Below, piece after piece: positions 25,039-33,377 of a stretch of DNA of 64,000 nucleotides. The notes below the pieces were generated by a model that worked only from the letters and a program-made list of their open reading frames with translations, made no database searches and was not told the origin of the DNA. The translations under genes were made by a program, and so were the position numbers. The stretch spans positions 1-64,000 of the forward strand of contig JAILGE010000033.1 in assembly GCA_024697065.1 (NCBI GenBank), written 5' to 3'. The stretch is from Lachnospiraceae bacterium (GTDB lineage Bacteria > Bacillota > Clostridia > Lachnospirales > Lachnospiraceae). Within the stretch, counting starts at the first letter, position 1, and each line of letters begins with the position of its first letter.

Positions 25039-26958
25039 ATGGCCAACAAGTTTTTGACAATCTATGTGGGTTCCGACATGATCCGTGTAGCTGAGATCCT
25101 GAAGAACGGTAAGAGCCAGATAGTACTTACCAACGCTGCAGAGATCAGCACACCTGCGGGTGCTTATAATGACGGTTACCTCCTTGATGTCACAGCTGTC
25201 GCAGAGGCAATCAGAACTGCGATTTTCGGCAGAGGGTTCAACACGAAGGATGTCATCTTTACTATTGCCAGCAAGAAGGTTGCCAGCAAGGAAGTAGAGC
25301 TGCCGTACGTGAAGAACACCAAGAAGCTGCAGCAGGTGCTGCAGGCTAACTCGGGAGATTATTTCCCGATGAGTAATTCGGGTGATTATGTATTTGCTTA
25401 TTCTATTCTCGAGGATTACCTGAACAGAGAGGACGGCCAGCATAATTTCCGAATTTCTGCTGTTGCGGCCCCTATGGATCTTGTAAGAAACTATTACGAA
25501 CTTGCTGAAGAGCTTAAGTTAAATGTTAAGCATATTGACTACTTCGGTAACTCCGTAATCCAGCTGCTCGCCCTCCAGATGACACAGGGACGTACCGATC
25601 TGGTTCTTCAGATCGAAATGGACCAGACATATGTCAATGTTATGAGAGGCAAGACTCTGGTATTACAGCGTAATGTAAACTATGGTAAGACTGCTGTTAC
25701 CAACGCCCTTATGGATGTCAAGAAGATATCCGAGAAGGATGCCAAGACACTCCTTTCAAATGAGGCACTCCTTGACCAGCACGTTACGGCAGATGAGTAT
25801 GCTCAGGCGGTACAGGGACTGGTAAACGGTATCGGACGTGCGGTTGAATACCACAGAACAAAGAATCCCGGAGATGTACTTCAGGGTATCAAGGTATTCG
25901 GTGAAGGATCTGCTATCGCAGGTATCGAGAAGATCCTTGAGAGAGAGCTTGGAGCGAGAGTTGAACATTTCGATACTCTTGCAGGCGTTTCCATCAAGGG
26001 ACAGGCTGCGCTTACTGCAGAAGAGGTTCTCAGATATCTTCCTAATATCGGATCCGTTATCGATCCTATGGATCTCAGTATCGGAAGTGCCAAGAGAGCT
26101 GTTGTGGAATCCTCTGATCTGAGGAAGTATATGGCAGTTGTTCTCGGGGTGGCTTTTGTGGGAATGCTCGGATGGACGGGCGTAACCTTCTGGCAGCATA
26201 AGAAGGCTGCTGATGCGAAGGCTGACTGGGAGAATAAAATCGCTCAGATCCAGGATATCGAGGATATCGCAAAGGCTTATGAACAGGCTCAGTACGAGTA
26301 TGTTGCTCTTGCTACCTTCAAGTATGAACCTGAGAGAAACGATAACAATAAGATGCTCCAGTTTATTCTCGATCTCGAAAAGATAATGCCTAAGGGTGCG
26401 ACTATCAACGAGATCGAAGCTGTTAACGGAGATGTTACATTCAAGGTTAAGAGCGACTGGCATTCGACCGTTAAGAATGAGATCGCTGACAGTATAGTAG
26501 AACTTCAGAAACTCGACTATCTCACATCCTATTCACTTCCGGATGAAAGTGAAGAAAGATGTATCAGATTTATTTCAGGATATGACGAGAATAACGAGCC
26601 GATTTATCTCAGAGAGAGAGCCGATGACAATAACAGATTTTTCGTCGGCAAGATTTACCAGCTTGACAGCGATGAAGAGCTTGAAAAGCTTCTTGAAGAT
26701 ATTGCATCCGGAGCGACTACTTTAAATGATCTTCCTGAGGGATTTGCTGATGCTACACCGGTACTTCTGGTTCAGACCACTTATGAGATCAATGTTCATA
26801 TCGGATTCACAGATTCTATTGAGGATGTGGTTAACGAAGAAGCAGGTATTACAGGAGATAAAGTGATCGAATACGAGAAGGAAGGCGAAGCCGCACCGGC
26901 TGAAGGCGAGGGCGCAGAAGCTCCTGCTGCTGAAAATACGGAAGGAGACTTAGAATAA
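25039..26958 (+). CDS. PilM-PilN fusion, type IV pilus alignment-complex protein
   Basis: A 639-residue protein joining two normally separate subunits. Residues 1 to about 350 are an actin-like PilM/FtsA-fold ATPase: YVGSDMIRVAEI at the N-terminus, the TYVNVMRGKTLVLQRNVNYG strand region and VFGEGSAIAGIEKIL. A transmembrane helix (MAVVLGVAFVGMLGWTGVTF, about 369-388) follows, then a coiled coil and a ferredoxin-like extracytoplasmic domain (MPKGATINEIEAVNGDVTFK), as in PilN. An acidic Ala/Glu-rich tail ends the protein. In Gram-negatives PilM binds the PilN N-terminal peptide; here the link is covalent. The start has AAAGGGGAG upstream. The PilO-like gene overlaps its stop by one base. Confidence 0.85.
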   Translation: MANKFLTIYVGSDMIRVAEILKNGKSQIVLTNAAEISTPAGAYNDGYLLDVTAVAEAIRTAIFGRGFNTKDVIFTIASKKVASKEVELPYVKNTKKLQQVLQANSGDYFPMSNSGDYVFAYSILEDYLNREDGQHNFRISAVAAPMDLVRNYYELAEELKLNVKHIDYFGNSVIQLLALQMTQGRTDLVLQIEMDQTYVNVMRGKTLVLQRNVNYGKTAVTNALMDVKKISEKDAKTLLSNEALLDQHVTADEYAQAVQGLVNGIGRAVEYHRTKNPGDVLQGIKVFGEGSAIAGIEKILERELGARVEHFDTLAGVSIKGQAALTAEEVLRYLPNIGSVIDPMDLSIGSAKRAVVESSDLRKYMAVVLGVAFVGMLGWTGVTFWQHKKAADAKADWENKIAQIQDIEDIAKAYEQAQYEYVALATFKYEPERNDNNKMLQFILDLEKIMPKGATINEIEAVNGDVTFKVKSDWHSTVKNEIADSIVELQKLDYLTSYSLPDESEERCIRFISGYDENNEPIYLRERADDNNRFFVGKIYQLDSDEELEKLLEDIASGATTLNDLPEGFADATPVLLVQTTYEINVHIGFTDSIEDVVNEEAGITGDKVIEYEKEGEAAPAEGEGAEAPAAENTEGDLE

Positions 26959-27803
26959 TGAAGGGATTATCAGATAGAGATGCTACGATAATGCTTGTGC
27001 TTCTGGTGGCGGTAATTGTTATTCTTCCTTATACTCTGTATATTAAGAATGCGCGCGTGGAAACACAGCAGTTACAAAGTGAATGCGTGACTTTGGAAGC
27101 GAGATATCATCAGCTGGAGGCTATGGATGCGCACCGCGATGAGTTTATAGCTCGTACAAAGGAGCTTAATGAGCAGGTTGATGCAATTGTTGATTCGTTC
27201 CCCGCAGATATTCGTCAGGAGAATTACCTTAGATTCCTGCTTGATACTGAATTAAGCACAGCGAAGCTTGACCCTGTGACAAGAGAGATCACATGGCCTG
27301 ATCCCGAGAAGGATATCTGGATCGATACCGTAAGTTTCCAGAGCAATGATGAGGTTCAGATAGCTACTGATACTATTGAAACTCCTTATCTTGCTGTTAC
27401 AAATGAGTCTGCTATCACTTATGCTACAAGATATGCAGGGCTTAAATACCTCCTTGACTGGTTTATCGATAGGGAAAAGTGCGGAATACCTATGTGCTTC
27501 TCAGAGTTCAGCGCCAAGTATGATGAGCATACAGGTATTATCAAGGGTACATTCCTCATCGATCAGTATGCCATCAAGGATACAGAGGACCCCGATCGCG
27601 TGCTTGCACCTGTTGAGATCTATCCCGATCTTGATAAATATAAACTCAGAGGAAACCCGGATGAGGGTGATGTTAACGGTATTTTTGGACCTATTGTTCT
27701 TGAACAGGAGCTTTCTGATGAAGGTAAAGAAGCACTCCAGAATGACGGTAACGGTTTGGCTGATAATCCGGAAGAAACCGGCGAAGAGCCTGCAGCTGAG
27801 TAA
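26958..27803 (+). CDS. PilO-like type IV pilus alignment protein
   Basis: A 281-residue bitopic protein: short cytoplasmic N-terminus, one membrane helix (IMLVLLVAVIVILPYTLYI, about 11-29), a coiled coil (TQQLQSECVTLEARYHQLEA) and an extracytoplasmic domain with DWFIDREKCGIPMCFSEFSA followed by a beta-strand rich in charged residues. This layout is that of PilO/GspM, which pairs with PilN. The overlap TAATG with the PilM-PilN gene shows translational coupling. An acidic tail ends the protein. Sequence identity to characterised PilO cannot be judged here, so the call rests on layout and position. Confidence 0.75.
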   Translation: MKGLSDRDATIMLVLLVAVIVILPYTLYIKNARVETQQLQSECVTLEARYHQLEAMDAHRDEFIARTKELNEQVDAIVDSFPADIRQENYLRFLLDTELSTAKLDPVTREITWPDPEKDIWIDTVSFQSNDEVQIATDTIETPYLAVTNESAITYATRYAGLKYLLDWFIDREKCGIPMCFSEFSAKYDEHTGIIKGTFLIDQYAIKDTEDPDRVLAPVEIYPDLDKYKLRGNPDEGDVNGIFGPIVLEQELSDEGKEALQNDGNGLADNPEETGEEPAAE

Positions 27804-27817
27804 AGAGTTTTAAAGAT

Positions 27818-27871
27818 ACCGCGATGTTGGACTTGTGATCAGACTTAACAAGTGCAGCGTCGCGGTTTTTT
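27818..27871 (+). terminator. terminator after the PilO-like gene
   Basis: ACCGCGATG pairs with CGTCGCGGT (wobbles included), with an inner ACTTGT/ACAAGT stem, then six Ts. It separates the assembly machine genes from the prepilin genes. Confidence 0.8.
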
Positions 27872-27914
27872 GCTGAATACGCCCAAAATACGACTTTTTG
27901 GGCATGAATTAGTA

Positions 27915-27943
27915 TTGATGATGTATTTTTACTGTGATATTAT
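27915..27943 (+). promoter_or_regulatory. sigma-A promoter of the prepilin operon
   Basis: TTGATG and TATTAT with exactly 17 bases between, 45 bases before the first prepilin start and directly after the terminator. It allows independent expression of the five prepilin-like genes. Confidence 0.55.
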
Positions 27944-27988
27944 GTCACTAATTGAAAGTGTAGATTTATGCAATTTGAGGAGGAACGT

Positions 27989-28726
27989 ATGAAAAGGGAC
28001 AACAAGGGCTTTTCATTAATGGAAATAGTGGTAGCGGTGGCACTGTTTGCCATTATAGTTGTGCCCGTTATGGCTTCTATTGTTTCTTCAATAAGGCTTA
28101 ATCAGAGATCCAGAAAACTGATGATAGCTAATGATACCTGTCAGACGGTGATGGAAGGTTTTGCAGGTATGACTTTTGACCAGGTGGCAAAGACTGTTGC
28201 AACTCATTATGGTACTGATGATGTTGTAAGCGGAGCTAATGCTCTTTCCACGATAAGTGCAAATGCTTACAATACCAAGGTTAATATTGATAAAGCCACA
28301 TCATGGCCTATTACTAAGATTCCTGAGTCGGGAATCAAACCTAATCAGATTACCGTGACCGGTGTTGGAACTATATCCAGCAATGATCTTATTTCGGGAA
28401 ATAATGCAAGAATGGTTAATGGATTTTTCGCGGATTATGCAAGAACCAAGATAACAGCAGGTGATTATACACCGAAGCTTGTGATCTGCATGGACAGCCA
28501 CAAGTCTTTATTGTTCCTTGGATATCTTAATGTCAGATCGGAAGGCTATTATCAGGATATTCTTGTACAGTTTATACCTATGGCACCTAAGGAGGACAGC
28601 AAGTATTACTCGTACGAAGCTATGGCATATGTCTATGAGTTTGATCAAAATACTGCATTATCGGATCGCATGACAGGATCCCCGCAGATCACCATGACTA
28701 CGGGTATAAAAAACAGGAATAATTAA
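27989..28726 (+). CDS. prepilin-like minor pilin (PilV-type)
   Basis: About 245 residues from ATG 27989, which has GAGGAGG directly upstream; an earlier in-frame ATG at 27968 has none. The leader MKRDNKG is followed by FSLMEIVVAVALFAIIVVPV, a type III signal with Glu at +5. The remaining 200 residues form an extracytoplasmic domain with few cysteines and no recognisable ligand motif. The position as first of a set with a GspK-like member suggests the pseudopilus-like tip complex that primes pilus assembly; this is inference from the PilV/GspI analogy. Confidence 0.8.
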   Translation: MKRDNKGFSLMEIVVAVALFAIIVVPVMASIVSSIRLNQRSRKLMIANDTCQTVMEGFAGMTFDQVAKTVATHYGTDDVVSGANALSTISANAYNTKVNIDKATSWPITKIPESGIKPNQITVTGVGTISSNDLISGNNARMVNGFFADYARTKITAGDYTPKLVICMDSHKSLLFLGYLNVRSEGYYQDILVQFIPMAPKEDSKYYSYEAMAYVYEFDQNTALSDRMTGSPQITMTTGIKNRNN

Positions 28727-28776
28727 TTTCTTTAAGTGGAGACAGAACATCTGTTGAGCAGGAGAAAGGAAAAACA

Positions 28777-30471
28777 ATGAGTAGGGAAAGAATCAGAAAG
28801 AAAATTCAGAGACTGTTTGGAGAAGGAAATAATAATCGCGGCGCAGCAATGGTATCTGTATTGATAGCCGTTGCTTTCATTGCTGTTCTTGCCACTTCTC
28901 TGCTGTATCTTTCATATATGAATTATCTTACAAAGGTAATGAGATATGGCTCTACCGATGATTTCTATACATCAGAATATGCTGTGGATGAATTATCATC
29001 TACATTACAGCAGGTAGCTGTTGACAAGGGTATTGCCGGAGGTAATATCTCGGATGCAATTTCTACTATAACTGCCAAAGTTGGTGGCGGAGATGGTACA
29101 TATGATAATGATAAGGTGGAAGCACTTCTCAGAGCTGCAACACATGATGCATCCATTTCCGTAAATTCTGCGGTTACCAGTGCGGATAACTATACTACCA
29201 CATCCAATAGCGTAACTCTTAAGGGAGTACAGGTTACATCAACTACGCCGGAGGGATACGTAAGTACAATCAGAACTGATATTATCATTAACTTCAGACC
29301 GCAGGGCGAAGGATCGTTGGATATAAATGATTTCAGTGTTATTTCTGATTCACCCGTCAGATGTGGAGGTCAGGCCGGTGATCTTATCCTTTCCGGATGC
29401 ATATATGCCCAGAAGAATTCAGCGGCAGCAAGTAGTTTGGGAGTGGCTTCCGGTACAGCTTTTCAGCTTGATGACGGCGCTGTTGTTTCCATGATAGGTG
29501 ACAAAGCGGTTATTAATGGTGACCTTGTTATCGGTAAAGGCTGTACACTTGTTATTTCTACAGATACTGTTGTTTACGGTGATGTTAAGATAGGTCAGAA
29601 TTCCACTGTTATCATGCTTGATAAATTTAAGGTAACAGGAAGCATTTCAGGATCCGGAAAGTATAAGACTCAGGATGCCAGCAAGCTGAAGATCGGATAT
29701 GTGTATGACGGTGACGAGATACCGGGATACGGTGCTTCACCAAAGTATTCAGGACTTGTAAACAGATTGTTCTGCTCTGAGGTATATTTTTACGATAAGT
29801 CAGTAAACAACTGGAAAGCATTTGATTTTGAATCATACTGTCAGGATGGAACACAGAAAGATTCCAATTGTTATGATGTATCCAACGGCTCAAGTACTGG
29901 GGATGGAAGTTTGACCGGAGGCCCCTATGTACAGATAAATCTTCCTGATTCGGCACACAATTTTAACAATACGCTGGTTCTTGGCACTAACAGAGTAACA
30001 AAGACTCATTATGGTGCTAAGGTTAATACCACATTTACCAGCACTAAAGGTGTGTATTTCAATTCTGAAAGCGGATCCGGAGATGCTTCTGTTATGCAGA
30101 GAATGAAAGATGAAGATTATCAGAAGGTTCTTGATTCCTGTTTTGCCATGCCTTTCGGTAATTCTGTGCCTTGTACCACTGAGGATGGCTCTTATGATTA
30201 TAATTCGCATAATGCCCAGGCGGATTTTGCATGGGCGACTGATTCCAAATTCCGTGATATCAGAGACAGTGATTCTTATGAGTCCGCAAGAAAGATAAAA
30301 GAGGTTGGAGACAGAAAGTATGTATACTGGAATGGAAATAATTATCTTCCTGTAAGATATCTTCTTGACGACAATACAAGACAGATGATAGATAATATAT
30401 TCAGTGCCAGCAGTGATACCTCAGATCCTACTACATCTTTTGTTGAATATGAGAATTGGGTGAAGAACTGA
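28777..30471 (+). CDS. large PilX/GspK-like minor pilin with a repetitive beta-domain
   Basis: A 564-residue protein. After a basic N-terminus comes RG then AAMVSVLIAVAFIAVLATSL, a prepilin-like cleavage site and hydrophobic helix lacking the +5 Glu, as in GspK/PilX proteins placed at the pilus tip. The central part (about residues 190-300) has short repeats of polar strands such as DLILSGCIYAQ, AVINGDLVIGKGCTL and VVYGDVKIGQNSTVI, resembling the right-handed beta-helix of polymer-forming (bactofilin-like) domains. Only two or so cysteines occur. The start has AGGAGAAAGG upstream. The repeat domain is unusual for a minor pilin; its role as a tip adhesin is a guess. Confidence 0.65.
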   Translation: MSRERIRKKIQRLFGEGNNNRGAAMVSVLIAVAFIAVLATSLLYLSYMNYLTKVMRYGSTDDFYTSEYAVDELSSTLQQVAVDKGIAGGNISDAISTITAKVGGGDGTYDNDKVEALLRAATHDASISVNSAVTSADNYTTTSNSVTLKGVQVTSTTPEGYVSTIRTDIIINFRPQGEGSLDINDFSVISDSPVRCGGQAGDLILSGCIYAQKNSAAASSLGVASGTAFQLDDGAVVSMIGDKAVINGDLVIGKGCTLVISTDTVVYGDVKIGQNSTVIMLDKFKVTGSISGSGKYKTQDASKLKIGYVYDGDEIPGYGASPKYSGLVNRLFCSEVYFYDKSVNNWKAFDFESYCQDGTQKDSNCYDVSNGSSTGDGSLTGGPYVQINLPDSAHNFNNTLVLGTNRVTKTHYGAKVNTTFTSTKGVYFNSESGSGDASVMQRMKDEDYQKVLDSCFAMPFGNSVPCTTEDGSYDYNSHNAQADFAWATDSKFRDIRDSDSYESARKIKEVGDRKYVYWNGNNYLPVRYLLDDNTRQMIDNIFSASSDTSDPTTSFVEYENWVKN

Positions 30472-30488
30472 TGAGAGGAGCTAATCGC

Positions 30489-31091
30489 ATGAAAAAGATC
30501 TTCAAAAGCAATAAGGGTTTTTCCTTGCTGGAGCTCTTGATAGTCATCACAGTATCTATGATACTTGTTGGTGGTGCGGCATTAGGTATTAGTCTTCTGC
30601 ATAATGCTAATGTTAATGCTGCAGCAGCTAGATTGGAGACTGCATTTAATTCCGCCAGGAGCATTTCTATGGCAAAGGGACAGAATGCCGGAGCGCTTAC
30701 TTTAAGAAGAGTAGGTGATAGTATTTATGCTTACATAGGTGATCCGGTATACGGAAGAGGGGATACTGTTACAACGTCAGAAATGGAGTTGATTTGTACA
30801 GGTGCTCTAACTGCACATTGTAAGCTCGACACGGGGGACGGAAGTGACGAACCAGACCTTACAAGTTTTGATTTGGATGCAGCAACAGATATTTCAGATA
30901 AGTATACTTTATGCTTTAATTCTGCGGGACAGATGCTTCTTTATCATGAGGATGGTACTACTGTTGAATATAATGATTTTTCTGCATTAAAGTTTTCTTT
31001 CCGTAAAGGAGTGTCCGGAAAACGTGTTTCTGTGATGTATATCAGACCAAATACCGGATACACAGGCGTCGTTGCTTATGCTCTGCCGTAA
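30489..31091 (+). CDS. prepilin-like minor pilin (GspH/FimT-type)
   Basis: About 200 residues from ATG 30489, preceded by AGAGGAGC; earlier in-frame starts at 30456 and 30471 would lengthen the leader beyond the usual size. The leader MKKIFKSNKG is followed by FSLLELLIVITVSMILVGGA with Glu at +5. The helix continues through NAAAARLETAFNSARSISMA, and the globular domain ends in a beta-strand-rich stretch, typical of GspH/FimT minor pilins. It overlaps the preceding gene's end region closely, indicating co-translation. Confidence 0.8.
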   Translation: MKKIFKSNKGFSLLELLIVITVSMILVGGAALGISLLHNANVNAAAARLETAFNSARSISMAKGQNAGALTLRRVGDSIYAYIGDPVYGRGDTVTTSEMELICTGALTAHCKLDTGDGSDEPDLTSFDLDAATDISDKYTLCFNSAGQMLLYHEDGTTVEYNDFSALKFSFRKGVSGKRVSVMYIRPNTGYTGVVAYALP

Positions 31092-31103
31092 TTGGAGGTT
31101 ATT

Positions 31104-32624
31104 ATGAAGATTAAACACAGCAATAAAGGATTTACATTAGTTGAACTTCTAGTAGCGGTTGCAGTACTTGTGATCGTTATGATGGAATTGTATGCAGTTA
31201 TCAACAATACTTCAAAGGTATATCAGATGGGAGATTATGAGGTTTCTCTTCAGATGGAGGCACAGCAATCTTTCCAGCTTCTTGAAGAATTGATGATAGA
31301 TGCTAATTCCAAGATTGAATATGATCCGTCTACAGAAACGCTCACTATAAGCGGAAATAAGATTAAAGCAGACGGCACCAAGGGCGATGCATATGAATAT
31401 GTTGTAAAGTATTATGCAGCAGGTGCGACAGACCCGGAGACATCTGAGACACTTGTTTACGGTCGCATTAAACTTAGCGTCAAGGGTATGGTTGCCTCTT
31501 TAGATCACTGGGAGACGTTGGCAGATTATGTTGATTCTTTTGATGTTGATATGTCGCAGTATACAACATCGGATAAAGTTACTCTTAATATGACTCTTCA
31601 TAATGAGAGATATTCTTATCAGGCATCAAAAGACATTTATCTCAGAAATGGAATCGGTGTAAGTGATGATCATGCTCTTGCAGATTCAACCGATGCTCAG
31701 TATTTTGTTGATTGCATGAGATTTGGAACTTATGATCTCAAAGCGGTTACCAAAGAAATAGATAATGGAAAGACTACGACTTATTCGGAGTTCTATTTCC
31801 AGGAGAAGGCGGGAGCAACAGGTGACGCCAGAAGAGTAACTACAGATTATAAGATTGATTCCAGTGGAAAGATAAAATGTACTGATACTCTTAATAGTTC
31901 TAAGAGTGCTTCCCGAGGACCTGTTATAGTTATTGCAACCGGTGGAAAAACTGTAACAGCAGGTGTTCCCGGATATGAAGAAGCACCTGATGCAAAGATC
32001 AGTGTGTCTACAGATCCGGTAGGAATAGGAGCGAATGATTACGGTGTTATATTAGTCAGATGTGCAACATCATCGGTTTATGGTTGCTCGCTTTCACAGG
32101 TTAGAGGAATCAGCCTCAGTGATGCAGAAAATGTTACTTATAAGATTTCCTGTAAATGGAACAGTGGAATTACCGGTACGGATTCTTTCTCATCAGGACA
32201 TAGCAGCGGTGAAAAGAAGAAAACCAATACTGTCGAGGCTGTAGGTTCAAACGGAAAGACAAATCAGCCGTACGGATGGGCAACCGGAGATAATTGGGAC
32301 AGTAATCTTAAGAAGGGATCAAAGAAATACGAGACGTATGGTGGCTCTATAGGTATATTTGATACAGAAACCAGATTCTTCTTTGATCTTCCTTCAAATT
32401 CAATAGGGGCTTCAAGTTATGGATGGTTGCAGTCGAATGCTTATAAAAATTTCCTGGATTTTACTAACGATCACAACAGACTTGTTGTGACGGCTCATGT
32501 TACATGGTCAGGTGGTGTTTCTGAAGATTTTCCTATGGTATTTTTCCCTGACAAACAGGATGGCTCCGGTTACCAGTATATTTCAGATAGTCAGCGAGAT
32601 TTCCTTCTTCCGGATACACTGTAA
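31104..32624 (+). CDS. large prepilin-like minor pilin (PilW/GspJ-type)
   Basis: About 506 residues from ATG 31104 with TTGGAGG upstream. Leader MKIKHSNKG, then FTLVELLVAVAVLVIVMMEL with Glu at +5. The first 200 residues resemble PilW/GspJ (QQSFQLLEELMIDA, then TLTISGNK). The remaining 300 residues are an added polar domain rich in Ser, Gly, Thr and Asp with aromatic spots (PYGWATGDNW), much longer than ordinary minor pilins. This could be a tip-exposed domain. Twelve bases separate its start from the previous stop. Confidence 0.75.
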   Translation: MKIKHSNKGFTLVELLVAVAVLVIVMMELYAVINNTSKVYQMGDYEVSLQMEAQQSFQLLEELMIDANSKIEYDPSTETLTISGNKIKADGTKGDAYEYVVKYYAAGATDPETSETLVYGRIKLSVKGMVASLDHWETLADYVDSFDVDMSQYTTSDKVTLNMTLHNERYSYQASKDIYLRNGIGVSDDHALADSTDAQYFVDCMRFGTYDLKAVTKEIDNGKTTTYSEFYFQEKAGATGDARRVTTDYKIDSSGKIKCTDTLNSSKSASRGPVIVIATGGKTVTAGVPGYEEAPDAKISVSTDPVGIGANDYGVILVRCATSSVYGCSLSQVRGISLSDAENVTYKISCKWNSGITGTDSFSSGHSSGEKKKTNTVEAVGSNGKTNQPYGWATGDNWDSNLKKGSKKYETYGGSIGIFDTETRFFFDLPSNSIGASSYGWLQSNAYKNFLDFTNDHNRLVVTAHVTWSGGVSEDFPMVFFPDKQDGSGYQYISDSQRDFLLPDTL

Positions 32625-32661
32625 TTTAAGATAGCTTATATAAGATAGAAAGGGTATTAAT

Positions 32662-33204
32662 ATGCGTAAGCTTAAAAACAAGGGATTTACTCTTGCTGAG
32701 TTACTGATCATAGTTGCGGTTATCGCCATACTTGTTTCAGTAATAGCAGCGAACTTATTTAAGTATATCGAGAAGTCTCAGGCAACGGATGATATTGCTT
32801 CTGCAGAGGTCATCAGAACGGCCGTGCAGTCTGCTTTCAACGATTCTGAAGTCAATAAGGTAGTTCTGAGGGGATCGATTGCCGGAGTAGGAGATACGGA
32901 TGCTTTTTGGGGTACTCCCGGAGTAGAGTTCCAGGCAACTCCCGCACTTGCTACATTGGACGCGACCGCTGCTCCGCTGGTTGCTTCTACGGTAAATGAA
33001 TATCTTGGAACACTTCCCGAATTTAAATTAAAGAAACCCATGGGGACAGGGTATGGTGCGCCTGCTCAATGGTGGGTGAAGATTAATTATGCGGACAAAA
33101 AAAATGTCCAGGTTGCAATCTATATCAGAGATTCTTCGGGAAATGAGGTGCAGGTAGTTCCTGAAGCGGATACTGCTTCATTATATTCAAAGTATGCAAA
33201 GTAA
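32662..33204 (+). CDS. type IV pilin, paralogue of the orphan pilin
   Basis: A 180-residue pilin with leader MRKLKNKG and FTLAELLIIVAVIAILVSVI, Glu at +5, then FKYIEKSQATDDIASAEVIR. The KYIEKS helix and the short globular domain match the orphan pilin at 10423. AAAGGG precedes the start. It is last in the prepilin operon and is followed by a strong terminator. It could be a second major-type pilin or an assembly variant. Confidence 0.82.
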   Translation: MRKLKNKGFTLAELLIIVAVIAILVSVIAANLFKYIEKSQATDDIASAEVIRTAVQSAFNDSEVNKVVLRGSIAGVGDTDAFWGTPGVEFQATPALATLDATAAPLVASTVNEYLGTLPEFKLKKPMGTGYGAPAQWWVKINYADKKNVQVAIYIRDSSGNEVQVVPEADTASLYSKYAK

Positions 33205-33236
33205 ATAAGTTAAATCGTTTAATGTGATCTGACTTG

Positions 33237-33268
33237 AAAAGACATACCGCTTGCGGTATGTCTTTTTT
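33237..33268 (+). terminator. strong terminator ending the pilus cluster
   Basis: AAAAGACATACCGC and GCGGTATGTCTTTT form a perfect stem with a two-base loop followed by a T-run. It may work in both directions. Confidence 0.93.
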
Positions 33269-33377
33269 ACAAATTTTATTATGTATGGTAATATATCCTC
33301 CGTTGTGCATGATCAAATTTTTTGTTTGGTTAGCTTCGTTGACGGTTAATAACTTTGAAACCGGGAGTATACAATCC

